Position numbers and translations under genes: made by a program. Shown here piece after piece: positions 1 to 7,900 of a DNA stretch of 30,116 bases. The notes beneath the pieces are model-generated. The model was not told the origin of the DNA and did not search any database. It saw only the letters and a list, made by a program, of their open reading frames with translations. This DNA is from Bacillota bacterium (GTDB taxonomy: Bacteria > Bacillota > Clostridia > Lachnospirales > Lachnospiraceae), in the NCBI GenBank assembly GCA_023415655.1, contig JAEZKD010000132.1, positions 1 to 30,116 on the forward strand, in the 5' to 3' direction. The stretch's first letter is position 1; each line of letters begins with the position of its first letter.

Positions 1-1970
1 GTCCATTCTCAGATCGTAAGCAGTCTGGAAAAACAAGCAATGTAGTAGATGAGAATGGCTCCATTGTAAGTGTAAGTGATCAAGAGGAGTTTTCTATGGA
101 AATTGAAGATCCTAATATAAATGGAAATCCTAATGCAAATGGAAATTCTAATATGAGCAAGGAACAGGTGAACTATCAAGAACGCTTTGATCTACTTATT
201 AAGAGTTATCAGGTATTGACTACCAAACAAGAAGTCAGTGCTATGGTACAAGAAATCCTTGCAATGGCTGAAAAGCTATCATGTGTTGCAGTAAAAGCAA
301 TCATCGAGCAAGGAAGTTTGTTTGGTGTGACTTTGGTTTATGAGAATCAGGTGGCTCATATCAGAATCAATGAAGAAGTGACAGTAGAATGGATGAAGGA
401 ACAACTGTTAGAGCTTGCGAAAGAGGAGATTACCTTCGTAACTTTTTCTCTAAAGTCTCAGCTTTCTTATCTTCCATTCAATACGGATATGGATGTGTTT
501 GATGTTGAACTTGCTTCTTATCTGTTGCAGCCAGAGGTTTCTTCTTATGATTATCCTTATGTAGCAAGCACTTATCTGGATATGGAACTGGAATCTCAGG
601 CTTTGATTATGCAAAAACATTCGTATGAAGAATTAAGAACCTTTTATGATACTGAATCCCAAGACAATGTGTATCAGAAAGCAGTAAGCTATGAAACCAT
701 AGTATGCTATCTTGCTTATCAGAGCTTGATGGAGCAGTTGGTTCATACTAAGATGCTTTCCTTATTTGAATCCATTGAGATGCCTTTGGTTTATACTCTT
801 TTTGATATGGAACAACGTGGAATTCGTGTAAATAAAGAAGGCTTGAGAGAGTATTCTGCGAATCTATCTGTAAGTATTAAGGAACTTGAGCAATCGATTT
901 ATCAGATGGTTGGAGAAGAGTTTAATATCAATTCACCAAAGCAGTTAGGTGAAATCTTGTTTGTGAAATTAAAGCTACCGAATGGGAAGAAGACGAAGAC
1001 AGGGTATTCCACTTCTGCGGATGTATTAGAAAAGTTAAAATTAGAGGATCCAGTCATTGAAAAAATATTAGAATATCGTCAGCTTACTAAGCTGAAGTCC
1101 ACATATGCAGATGGACTTGCAGACTATGTAAGAGAAGATGGAAGGATTCATGGAACCTTTAATCAGACCATTGCTGCAACCGGTCGAATTAGTAGTACAG
1201 AACCAAATCTTCAAAATATTCCTATCCGTATGGAGCTTGGGCGAAAGATACGTAAGGTATTCATTCCAAAAGATGGCTTTGTCTTCTTAGATGCGGATTA
1301 TTCACAGATTGAATTGCGTGTGTTAGCTCATATGTCACAGGATGAACATATGATAGAGGCTTATCAAACAGGAAAAGACATTCATCGATTAACAGCGTCT
1401 CAAGTATTCCACACCCCATTTGATGAGGTGACCAGTCTACAAAGAAGCAATGCAAAAGCAGTTAACTTCGGTATTGTATACGGAATTAGTTCATTTAGTC
1501 TTTCCGAAGATTTAAAGATTAAAAAGAAAGAAGCAGATGAATATATTGAGAATTACTTTAAGACGTATCCAAAAGTAAAAGAATATTTAGATCGTCTTGT
1601 AGGTGATGGAAGAGAATATGGTTATGTGACTACGTTGTTTGGTCGCGTGAGACGTCTTCCAGATATGAATCATTCCAATTTTATTCGTCGATCTGCACAG
1701 GAACGTATTGCGATGAATTCTCCGATTCAAGGTACCGCTGCTGATATTATTAAGATTGCTATGATTCGTGTCAATGAGGCATTGAAGAAGCGCAATTTAG
1801 AGTCTCAGTTATTACTTCAGATTCATGATGAATTGCTCGTTGAGGCGAAATTATCAGAAGTAGAGGAAGTAAAACAGTTGATGAAGGAAGAAATGGAACA
1901 TGCCTGTGAGTTATTAGTTCCTATGATAGCTGATGTAAATCAAGGAGAGAACTGGTACGAAGCAAAGTAA
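1..1970 (+). CDS. polA: DNA polymerase I, 5'-truncated by the window edge
   Basis: Family A DNA polymerase for gap filling, repair and Okazaki fragment maturation. The reading frame is open from position 3 to the stop at 1968-1970 (655 codons), so the ATG at 96 is internal and the 5'-nuclease domain lies upstream of the window. Numbering from that ATG, an Asn-rich linker (about 1-25) precedes a 3'-5' exonuclease-like domain (about 40-200) and the polymerase domain (about 230-624). Motif A DADYSQIELR starts near residue 399, motif B is RSNAKAVNFGIVYG, and motif C is QIHDELLVEA. The exonuclease-like domain lacks the acidic DEDD residues (GVTLVYENQ where an active enzyme has its DxE motif; SLKSQLSYL in place of the NLKYD-type motif), so proofreading is probably absent, as in Bacillus and Thermus Pol I. 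coaE follows after 183 bases, as in many Firmicutes. Confidence 0.96.
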   Translation, partial: PFSDRKQSGKTSNVVDENGSIVSVSDQEEFSMEIEDPNINGNPNANGNSNMSKEQVNYQERFDLLIKSYQVLTTKQEVSAMVQEILAMAEKLSCVAVKAIIEQGSLFGVTLVYENQVAHIRINEEVTVEWMKEQLLELAKEEITFVTFSLKSQLSYLPFNTDMDVFDVELASYLLQPEVSSYDYPYVASTYLDMELESQALIMQKHSYEELRTFYDTESQDNVYQKAVSYETIVCYLAYQSLMEQLVHTKMLSLFESIEMPLVYTLFDMEQRGIRVNKEGLREYSANLSVSIKELEQSIYQMVGEEFNINSPKQLGEILFVKLKLPNGKKTKTGYSTSADVLEKLKLEDPVIEKILEYRQLTKLKSTYADGLADYVREDGRIHGTFNQTIAATGRISSTEPNLQNIPIRMELGRKIRKVFIPKDGFVFLDADYSQIELRVLAHMSQDEHMIEAYQTGKDIHRLTASQVFHTPFDEVTSLQRSNAKAVNFGIVYGISSFSLSEDLKIKKKEADEYIENYFKTYPKVKEYLDRLVGDGREYGYVTTLFGRVRRLPDMNHSNFIRRSAQERIAMNSPIQGTAADIIKIAMIRVNEALKKRNLESQLLLQIHDELLVEAKLSEVEEVKQLMKEEMEHACELLVPMIADVNQGENWYEAK

Positions 1971-2145
1971 GACACTGGTTTAAAGAATAACAAGAATCGG
2001 TAGGAAGCAAAGTAAGAACTGGTCTGAAAAAAGAAAGAAGTGTTAAGAATTAAGTAAGAGCGAGTTCTACTACGGTAGAGAACTGGTATGCTAAATAGAA
2101 AATTGTATGAAGCAAAATAAGAACTGTTTTGAAGAAAGAAATGAG
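1947..2145 (+). repeat. Degenerate direct repeats of the polA 3' end
   Basis: The last codons of polA (ENWYEAK-stop, 1947-1970) and the bases after the stop recur in decayed form up to the coaE ribosome binding site. GAAGCAAAGTAAG at 1959-1971 recurs exactly at 2004-2016 and as GAAGCAAAATAAG at 2109-2121. GAGAACTGGTATGCTAAATAG at 2078-2098 would again read ENWYAK-stop. TAAGAACTGGTCTGAAA from 2013 matches TAAGAACTGTTTTGAAG from 2118. This looks like an old, eroded duplication of the gene end rather than a mobile element. Confidence 0.7.
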
Positions 2146-2153
2146 GAGTCGGG

Positions 2154-2747
2154 ATGAAGGTAATTGGAGTCACTGGAGGAATTGGATCGGGTAAAAGCAC
2201 GGTCGTAAACCTCGCCAAGGAATATTTCCCGGTAGAAATGATTCAAACAGATGATGTTGCAAAAGAGCAGATGAAATCTTCAGGCTGCTCTTTTGCACGC
2301 GTGGTTGAAATGTTTGGAGAGGAGATACTTGGAGAGGATGGAGAAATTGATCGAGCGCGATTGGCATCAATTGTATTCTCTAATCAAGAAAACGTAAAAA
2401 GAATTAATTCGATTACGCATCCGAATGTTCGTGTAGAGACCTTAGCTAAAATCGAGGAATATCGCAAGAATAAAACCATCAAAGCGGTGCTTGTAGAAAC
2501 AGCATTGTTATTTGAAGCGCAATTTGATGTATTTTGTGATGAGACCTGGTGTGTGTATGCAAGTGAAGCGACAAGAAGAAAACGTTTGCAGCAAACGCGT
2601 GGATATTCGGTCGAGAAAATAGATGCAATTCTTCGCAATCAAGACAAAGATGAGTACGTGAAAATGCTTTGTACCCATGTGATTCGAAACGAAGATGGAA
2701 CCTCGAAAGAAGATTTGTTAAATATACTAAAAAAAATATTAGAATAA
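2154..2747 (+). CDS. coaE: Dephospho-CoA kinase
   Basis: Last step of coenzyme A synthesis: ATP-dependent phosphorylation of the 3'-hydroxyl of dephospho-CoA, in the cytosol. The 197-residue protein has the normal family length. It opens with the P-loop GGIGSGKST (residues 8-16), followed by QTDDVAKEQM, where an acidic pair follows the second strand as in CoaE. ITHPNVR and the LLFEAQFD segment are typical of the CoA-binding and lid regions. The C-terminal RRKRLQQTRGYS resembles the Arg-containing lid. The ATG at 2154 is preceded by GAGGAG at 2143-2148. It follows polA and probably shares its transcript; no terminator is visible between them. Confidence 0.95.
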   Translation: MKVIGVTGGIGSGKSTVVNLAKEYFPVEMIQTDDVAKEQMKSSGCSFARVVEMFGEEILGEDGEIDRARLASIVFSNQENVKRINSITHPNVRVETLAKIEEYRKNKTIKAVLVETALLFEAQFDVFCDETWCVYASEATRRKRLQQTRGYSVEKIDAILRNQDKDEYVKMLCTHVIRNEDGTSKEDLLNILKKILE

Positions 2748-2779
2748 TGTCAATTTTGGAAGGTTTTAATAAGATACAC

Positions 2780-2808
2780 TAGAATTAATATAAAAACAAT
2801 AGTATAAT
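2780..2808 (+). promoter_or_regulatory. Possible promoter of the FtsA-like gene
   Basis: A perfect -10 TATAAT lies at 2803-2808, 31 bases before the downstream start codon. The matching -35 position, 17 bases upstream (TAGAAT, 2780-2785), agrees only weakly with TTGACA. The placement in the coaE to FtsA-like gap supports it, but the weak -35 leaves doubt. Confidence 0.35.
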
Positions 2809-2838
2809 AGTCTCATATCATGGAAGAGGAGGTAGTGC

Positions 2839-4863
2839 ATGGACACAACGTTATATCCGGATCATCTTGTCTTTGGGTTGGATATCGGTACAAGAAGCAT
2901 TGTTGGTACGGTTGGTTACAAACAGAATGAACAGGATTTTATAGTTGTATCACAAAGCATCCGTTATCATGAGACGAGAGCGATGCTGGATGGACAGATT
3001 CATGATATCAATGAAGTAGCTAAAACAATTCAAGAGGTAAAGAAGGATTTAGAACATCAAATAAATCGCCCGTTGACTAAGGTTTGTATCGCAGCCGCTG
3101 GTCGTGTTCTTAAGACGGTTACGGTTCGTGCTGATTATGAATTACCACAGGAGGAGACTATCACAGAAGAACAAATTCGTTCCTTAGAGCTGATGGCTGT
3201 GGAAAAGTCATATGCACAGGTTCGTGAGGAAATGAACAAGGATGGGATTAGCTTTTACTGCGTTGGGTATTCTGTTGTACGATATTATTTAAACAATTAT
3301 GTGATTACAAACTTAAATGATCATAGAGGAACTAAGATTGGTGCAGATGTATTAGCAACATTTTTACCAGATGAGGTCATTGAAGGATTGTATTGTGCGG
3401 TAGCAAAAGCTGGATTAGAAGTGGTGAATCTTACATTGGAACCAATTGCAGCAATTAGCGTTGCCATTCCAGATAGATTTCGTTTGTTGAACATTGCACT
3501 CGTTGACGTTGGTGCAGGGACATCAGATATTTGTATTACAAAGGATGGAAGTATCATTGCTTATGGAATGATACCAAGAGCAGGAGATGCCTTAACTAAC
3601 GAATTAATCCATAGTTATCTTGTAGACTTTAAAACAGCGGAAATGATGAAAACCTCAATTCTGAAAAAAAAGTCTGTTACATACAAAGATATTATGGGCT
3701 TATCGCATAAAGTGACAAAAGATGAGGTAAATGCAATCCTTGAACGGCCAATCAAAGAGATTACCAAAGAGATTGGCGATAAAATTCTTGAATTGAATGG
3801 CAATAAACCTGTTAGTGCTGTATTTGTGGTAGGTGGAGGTGGAAAGCCTCCGATGTTTATACAAATGCTTGCCGAGGTACTTGGATTGGCAAAGGAGCGT
3901 GTTGCTTTGCGTGGAGAAGAGGTGCTCCAAAACGTTACCTTTTTACAAACAGACATTAAGAAGGACCCATTGCTTGTTACACCAATTGGTATCTGTTTAA
4001 ATTATTATGAGAATCGAAATAATTTTATCTATGTTTCTGTCAATGAAAAACGAATTAAGTTGTATGACAATAGTCATTTAACGATTGTGGATGCTGCTTG
4101 GGCGGTTGGTTTCCCAAATGAATGCTTATTCCCAAAACGAGGGAAGGCAATAGAGTTCACGGTGAATGGTACAAAACGACTTGTACGAGGAGAGGTCGGA
4201 GAAGGTGCTGTTGTGATTCTAAATGGAAAAACAGTTGGTATGAGTGCGCCAATCACACAGAATGACATTATTCAAATCACAGAATCAACGGCTGGTCAAG
4301 ATGCACAGTTACTTGTTCATAAACTACCAGAATATAAGGAGAATATTCTGTTTTATGTGAATGGCAAGGAAATCTTGTGCCAAAAGTATGTTAGTGCCAA
4401 TCAACAGCTTGTTTCGGGGTTGTATTCGATTCAAAATGGAGATCAATTAGAAATATTGAATTACTATACCTTGGGACAATTATTAGAGTTCATGGATCTT
4501 CCATATAAGGAGGACATTCTAGTTAATCATATGCCTGCGGACAGTGAGACTAGGGTATATGAGAACTTTACTGTTTCTTATCCTATGGAGGAGTTATCTT
4601 TTACTAATGATAAGGTCAGCGAAATTACGCAAGAAGTAGCTGCATCACAGATGGACGAGGAAACGATACTGGTAAGCGTAAATCAAACACCAATCTTTAT
4701 TAAGAAGAAACAAGCGAATATATTAGTGGATATTCTCGATGCTTATCCATTTGATTTGTCGGTAGCAAAAGGAAATTCTGTAGTGATCAAACGAAATGGT
4801 GAGGATGCTGACTTTACAACACCAATCTGCGTGGGAGATAAAATCGATCTTTATTGGGTGTAA
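2839..4863 (+). CDS. FtsA/PilM-like actin-fold protein with C-terminal beta-grasp-like repeats
   Basis: A 674-residue actin-superfamily protein. Nucleotide-binding motifs are visible: phosphate-1 FGLDIGTRSIVG (about 12-23), phosphate-2 LVDVGAGTSDICIT (about 221-234) and an adenosine motif VVGGGGKPPM (about 330-339). The insert at about 80-165 sits where FtsA carries its 1C domain. FtsA itself is about 420 residues and ends in a membrane-binding helix. Here about 270 more residues follow, containing segments of the form VNG...NG...GD.I, notably near residues 505-545 and 610-674. It is not in a division gene cluster, and no amphipathic C-terminal helix is evident. FtsA-like is the safest name; whether it works in division, envelope assembly or pilus assembly cannot be decided here. 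The ribosome binding site is GAGGAGG at 2826-2832. Confidence 0.8.
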   Translation: MDTTLYPDHLVFGLDIGTRSIVGTVGYKQNEQDFIVVSQSIRYHETRAMLDGQIHDINEVAKTIQEVKKDLEHQINRPLTKVCIAAAGRVLKTVTVRADYELPQEETITEEQIRSLELMAVEKSYAQVREEMNKDGISFYCVGYSVVRYYLNNYVITNLNDHRGTKIGADVLATFLPDEVIEGLYCAVAKAGLEVVNLTLEPIAAISVAIPDRFRLLNIALVDVGAGTSDICITKDGSIIAYGMIPRAGDALTNELIHSYLVDFKTAEMMKTSILKKKSVTYKDIMGLSHKVTKDEVNAILERPIKEITKEIGDKILELNGNKPVSAVFVVGGGGKPPMFIQMLAEVLGLAKERVALRGEEVLQNVTFLQTDIKKDPLLVTPIGICLNYYENRNNFIYVSVNEKRIKLYDNSHLTIVDAAWAVGFPNECLFPKRGKAIEFTVNGTKRLVRGEVGEGAVVILNGKTVGMSAPITQNDIIQITESTAGQDAQLLVHKLPEYKENILFYVNGKEILCQKYVSANQQLVSGLYSIQNGDQLEILNYYTLGQLLEFMDLPYKEDILVNHMPADSETRVYENFTVSYPMEELSFTNDKVSEITQEVAASQMDEETILVSVNQTPIFIKKKQANILVDILDAYPFDLSVAKGNSVVIKRNGEDADFTTPICVGDKIDLYWV

Positions 4864-4893
4864 ACATTAGAATCCTTTCGAAGGAGATAACAG

Positions 4894-6594
4894 ATGAATA
4901 ATGAATTGCTTGCATATAAGAGCAAATTTTCTAGAGGACATTTTACCTTATCTTTGATATTCTTTCTGTTTATACTAATACAAGAGAGTAGCGGCGGTTT
5001 TAAAATGGGGGTTAAGGGAATATTACTTTGCTGTGGATTAGTTTGTGCAGATGGAATTGTGATTATGGCAAAGCTATATCTTGCTTCAAAACTCTGGTAT
5101 GTCATACGTATAGTAGAATTAATTTTCCTCACAATTAGCTATTTAAATGCTGCGGGTGATATCACGCTTATCTTTTTGGCAGCACCATTGGTATTGACAA
5201 TTCTTGAGCTTATGATGTCAACGGATTTTCTTGATCTATATTCGAGAACCATTGTCATGATGCTTGCTGCGGTACCTGCAGTTATTTACATGATTGTTAT
5301 GCTGTTTGTTAATACAGGGGATCAAACGGAGTTCTTTGGCATCATAAGTTCTTATGGGGTAATTGTATTATGTAATTTTTTCTTTGGTAATTTGATTGCC
5401 GATATTATTACAACTACGGACCAGAAGGTATTTGAGTTACAACGACTATCAGAGAATATGAAGAAAACCAATGAAATCCTATCCACTCAGCAAGAGAAAA
5501 TACGAAGAGCAAATGAGGAGTTAGGAGTTCAGAAGATCAAACTAGAAACAGCTTATAATAAGATAAATAGTGCGAATGCAGAAACAAATATTTTAAATCT
5601 TATCTTAAAATATATCTCCTCATCTTTGGAGATTACAACCTTATTAAACTTAATAACCGAAGCTGTCTACGAAGCACTTGCACTTGATTTATGTGCAGTC
5701 ATTGTACAACCGAATATTGCAGGCAATAATGATGTGTTGTATCGGATTCGCACAAGACTTGGAAAGTCATCAGAGGATCTATTAAGTCGTGAGATTGAAC
5801 TTGGATGTTTGGAGCCTTACATCAAAACAGAGGGTACCTTTGTGGATAATCAGGTACAAGCTGGTACCTATCCTTTCTTGGAAGAATATTCTGTGAATTC
5901 ACTCTTAATGATTCCATTGATGAAGGAACATGTTCTTCAAGGTGCTTTGATTTGTGGAAAACGACAAAGTGAATTCTTTCAAGAAAATATTCCGTTTTTT
6001 CAAACGGTTGTGAATCAATTACAAGTAGCGATACATAATGCTTCACTTTACGCAATCATGCAACAGATGGCAATTCGTGATTCCCTAACTGGGATATATA
6101 ACCGTGGGCATCTCAATGTGTTGTTAGATCAGTATTCTAAGGAAGCAACGGAAAATGGAAGGCATCTATCGGTTTGTTTGTTAGACATTGATTATTTTAA
6201 AGCAATTAATGATACGTATGGTCATCTTTTTGGAGATGAAGTGATCAAGGGAATTGCTAAATTTGCACAGGAAATATCCGTCAAGTACCATGGAATTGCA
6301 GCACGATATGGCGGAGAGGAATTCGTACTTGTATTTCCAAACAAATCAGTAGCGGAGTGCAAAGACATCGTGGAGGAGCTTCGTAATCTAGTGCGTGGAA
6401 TGAATCTTACCTGTGACGGAACTGTGGTGTTGACAAGAGTAAGTGCAGGATTATCTTCTTATCCAGAAACCTGTCAGCATATAACAGAACTACTCAACCG
6501 AGCAGATTGTGCTATGTATGTAGCCAAAAACAATGGAAGAGACCAATTAGCAATCGATAGTGATGCATGCTATGGTGCATGTAGTGGGATATAA
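4894..6594 (+). CDS. Membrane GAF-GGDEF diguanylate cyclase
   Basis: Probable c-di-GMP synthase of 566 residues. The first 175 or so residues contain about six hydrophobic membrane segments and no recognisable ligand pocket. A coiled coil (about 180-235) leads to a GAF domain (about 240-385), then a GGDEF domain (about 395-555). The active-site signature is GGEEF at 473-477, with the upstream metal-binding LLDIDYFKAIND intact, so the domain should be catalytic. The position of the product-inhibition RxxD motif reads KYHG, so that I-site appears lost. No EAL or HD-GYP domain is attached. The start at 4894 follows AAGGAG at 4881-4886. It lies 30 bases after the FtsA-like gene and probably shares its transcript. 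Confidence 0.92.
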   Translation: MNNELLAYKSKFSRGHFTLSLIFFLFILIQESSGGFKMGVKGILLCCGLVCADGIVIMAKLYLASKLWYVIRIVELIFLTISYLNAAGDITLIFLAAPLVLTILELMMSTDFLDLYSRTIVMMLAAVPAVIYMIVMLFVNTGDQTEFFGIISSYGVIVLCNFFFGNLIADIITTTDQKVFELQRLSENMKKTNEILSTQQEKIRRANEELGVQKIKLETAYNKINSANAETNILNLILKYISSSLEITTLLNLITEAVYEALALDLCAVIVQPNIAGNNDVLYRIRTRLGKSSEDLLSREIELGCLEPYIKTEGTFVDNQVQAGTYPFLEEYSVNSLLMIPLMKEHVLQGALICGKRQSEFFQENIPFFQTVVNQLQVAIHNASLYAIMQQMAIRDSLTGIYNRGHLNVLLDQYSKEATENGRHLSVCLLDIDYFKAINDTYGHLFGDEVIKGIAKFAQEISVKYHGIAARYGGEEFVLVFPNKSVAECKDIVEELRNLVRGMNLTCDGTVVLTRVSAGLSSYPETCQHITELLNRADCAMYVAKNNGRDQLAIDSDACYGACSGI

Positions 6595-6625
6595 AGAGGG
6601 TGTCGGAAACGACTCTCTCTTTTTT
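6595..6625 (+). terminator. Intrinsic terminator after the diguanylate cyclase
   Basis: An 11-base-pair stem (6595-6605 with 6610-6620, one mismatch and one G-U pair) is capped by a GAAA tetraloop and followed by a T run at 6620-6625. It starts directly after the stop codon. Confidence 0.88.
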
Positions 6626-6629
6626 ATTC

Positions 6630-6658
6630 TTGCTTTTCCATATGTTTTATTATATACT
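6630..6658 (+). promoter_or_regulatory. Promoter of the YycJ-like gene
   Basis: TTGCTT at 6630-6635, a 17-base spacer, and TATACT at 6653-6658 lie just after the preceding terminator. A five-of-six -10 with optimal spacing makes it credible, though the -35 is weak. Confidence 0.5.
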
Positions 6659-6712
6659 TAACAACGATTAATAGCATCGGTTTTAATAGATAGTTAGGAA
6701 GGAAGTAAGAAT

Positions 6713-7513
6713 ATGCGCCTATGTAGTATTGCCAGTGGGAGCAGTGGGAATTGTATTTATGTTGGAAGCGAATCAACGCATTTATTAATAGATGTTGGAG
6801 TGAGTGCGAAACGGATTGAAAGTGGATTAAATGAAATCCAAGTAGCACCAGAAACGGTAGCAGGAATACTTATCACACATGAACACAGTGATCATATCCA
6901 AGGACTTGGTGTTATGGCGAGACGATATAACATTCCGATTTATGGAACGGTTGAAACGCTGAATTCCATTCTAAAGCAAAAGAATGTTGGTCGTATTGAA
7001 GAAGGATTGTTGCATGATATCAAGCCAGATGAAGCATTTACAATTGGTGATATTAGAGTGGAGCCATTTGCAGTATCCCATGATGCAAGCAATCCAGTGT
7101 GTTATACCTTCCATAAAGATGAGATGAAAATTGGTATGGCAACGGATCTTGGAATGTATACCGATTATACCATTGATAAATTAAAGGATTCAAAGATTTT
7201 ATATCTAGAAGCGAATCATGATGTGAATATGTTAATGGTAGGTGGTTATCCTTATTATCTCAAACAAAGAATTGTAGGAGATCGCGGTCATCTATCCAAC
7301 GAAACGTCAGCGAAGTTAATAGGTGAATTATTAAATGATGAACTTCAATATATTATATTAGGTCATCTTAGCAAGGAAAATAATTATGCGGAGCTTGCTT
7401 ATGAAACGATCCATTATGAGGTGACTCAAAAGTGGGGTAATTCTGAGACAATGCCAGAGATTATGGTGGCAAATCGTGATATGGTATCTAAGATGGTTAT
7501 GATAAGTGAATAA
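6713..7513 (+). CDS. YycJ/WalJ-like metallo-beta-lactamase-fold hydrolase
   Basis: A 266-residue metal-dependent hydrolase. The opening MRLCSIASGSSGNCIYV and the early LLIDVGVSAKRIESGL match the YycJ/WalJ (VicX) branch. The metal-binding motif THEHSDH has its ligands at H56, H58, D60 and H61; VSHDA and ILGHLSKENN supply the later ligands. In Bacillus and streptococci the homologue sits in the WalRK (VicRK) operon and is linked to cell wall or DNA-repair functions. Here it stands alone between a terminator and the ACT/UPF0210 pair, so its name rests on sequence only. Ribosome binding site AGGAAGG is at 6696-6702. Confidence 0.85.
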   Translation: MRLCSIASGSSGNCIYVGSESTHLLIDVGVSAKRIESGLNEIQVAPETVAGILITHEHSDHIQGLGVMARRYNIPIYGTVETLNSILKQKNVGRIEEGLLHDIKPDEAFTIGDIRVEPFAVSHDASNPVCYTFHKDEMKIGMATDLGMYTDYTIDKLKDSKILYLEANHDVNMLMVGGYPYYLKQRIVGDRGHLSNETSAKLIGELLNDELQYIILGHLSKENNYAELAYETIHYEVTQKWGNSETMPEIMVANRDMVSKMVMISE

Positions 7514-7515
7514 AG

Positions 7516-7533
7516 CATGGCTTGATAGCCATG
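7516..7533 (+). terminator. Hairpin after the YycJ-like gene, no U tract
   Basis: CATGGCT (7516-7522) and AGCCATG (7527-7533) form a perfect 7-base-pair stem with a TGAT loop right after the stop codon. No T run follows, so it may be a transcript-stabilising hairpin rather than a true terminator. Confidence 0.35.
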
Positions 7534-7552
7534 TGTTACATAATAGATGGAT

Positions 7553-7581
7553 TTGACAACAATAGATGCTGACACTATTGT
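7553..7581 (+). promoter_or_regulatory. Promoter of the ACT/UPF0210 pair with overlapping inverted repeat
   Basis: A perfect -35 TTGACA (7553-7558) is spaced 17 bases from TATTGT (7576-7581). The inverted repeat ACAATAG (7559-7565) and CTATTGT (7575-7581) fills the spacer and covers the -10, a good position for a repressor. A second arm pair, GATGCT (7565-7570) with AGCATC (7585-7590), overlaps it. Confidence 0.6.
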
Positions 7582-7614
7582 GTAAGCATCATTTGAATAT
7601 GAGGAGGACATACC

Positions 7615-7887
7615 ATGAAAAAAACAATTATTACAGTCGTAGGTCACGATCAGGTTGGTATTATCGCCAAGGTTTGTACATATCTTGCAGAGAATCAAGT
7701 GAATATTCTTGATATCGCACAGACCATTGTCTCAGGATATTTTAATATGATGATGATCGTTGATATGAATGAGTCTAAGAAGGAATTTGGCACCTTTGCT
7801 ACGGAATTGGAATCGATTGGGGAGAAAATTGGCGTTGTGATTAAAGCGCAACGAGAAGATATCTTTGATATGATGCACCATCTGTAG
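7615..7887 (+). CDS. ACT-domain protein, UPF0237 family
   Basis: A 90-residue stand-alone ACT domain. The start KKTIITVVGHDQVGIIAKVC is the classic ACT beta-strand and helix opening, with the glycine-containing turn DQVGI at about residues 12-16. ACT domains usually bind amino acids or other small ligands as dimers. No catalytic domain is attached, so it is probably a ligand sensor or an accessory subunit. It lies 13 bases before a UPF0210 gene; this two-gene pairing is widespread in Firmicutes, which argues that the two proteins work together. Ribosome binding site GAGGAGG sits at about 7601-7607. The ligand is unknown. Confidence 0.9.
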   Translation: MKKTIITVVGHDQVGIIAKVCTYLAENQVNILDIAQTIVSGYFNMMMIVDMNESKKEFGTFATELESIGEKIGVVIKAQREDIFDMMHHL

Positions 7888-7900
7888 AAAGGGAGAAGCT

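Noticed and set aside
96..98. ATG at 96 as the start of a short, Klenow-like polymerase gene
   Set aside because: The frame is open to the window edge with linker-like sequence and no clear ribosome binding site before 96, so this is the interior of a longer polA.
1940..2218. Minus-strand open frame with repeated SYFASY over the polA-coaE gap
   Set aside because: It only mirrors the DNA repeats of the polA 3' end and overlaps two real genes.
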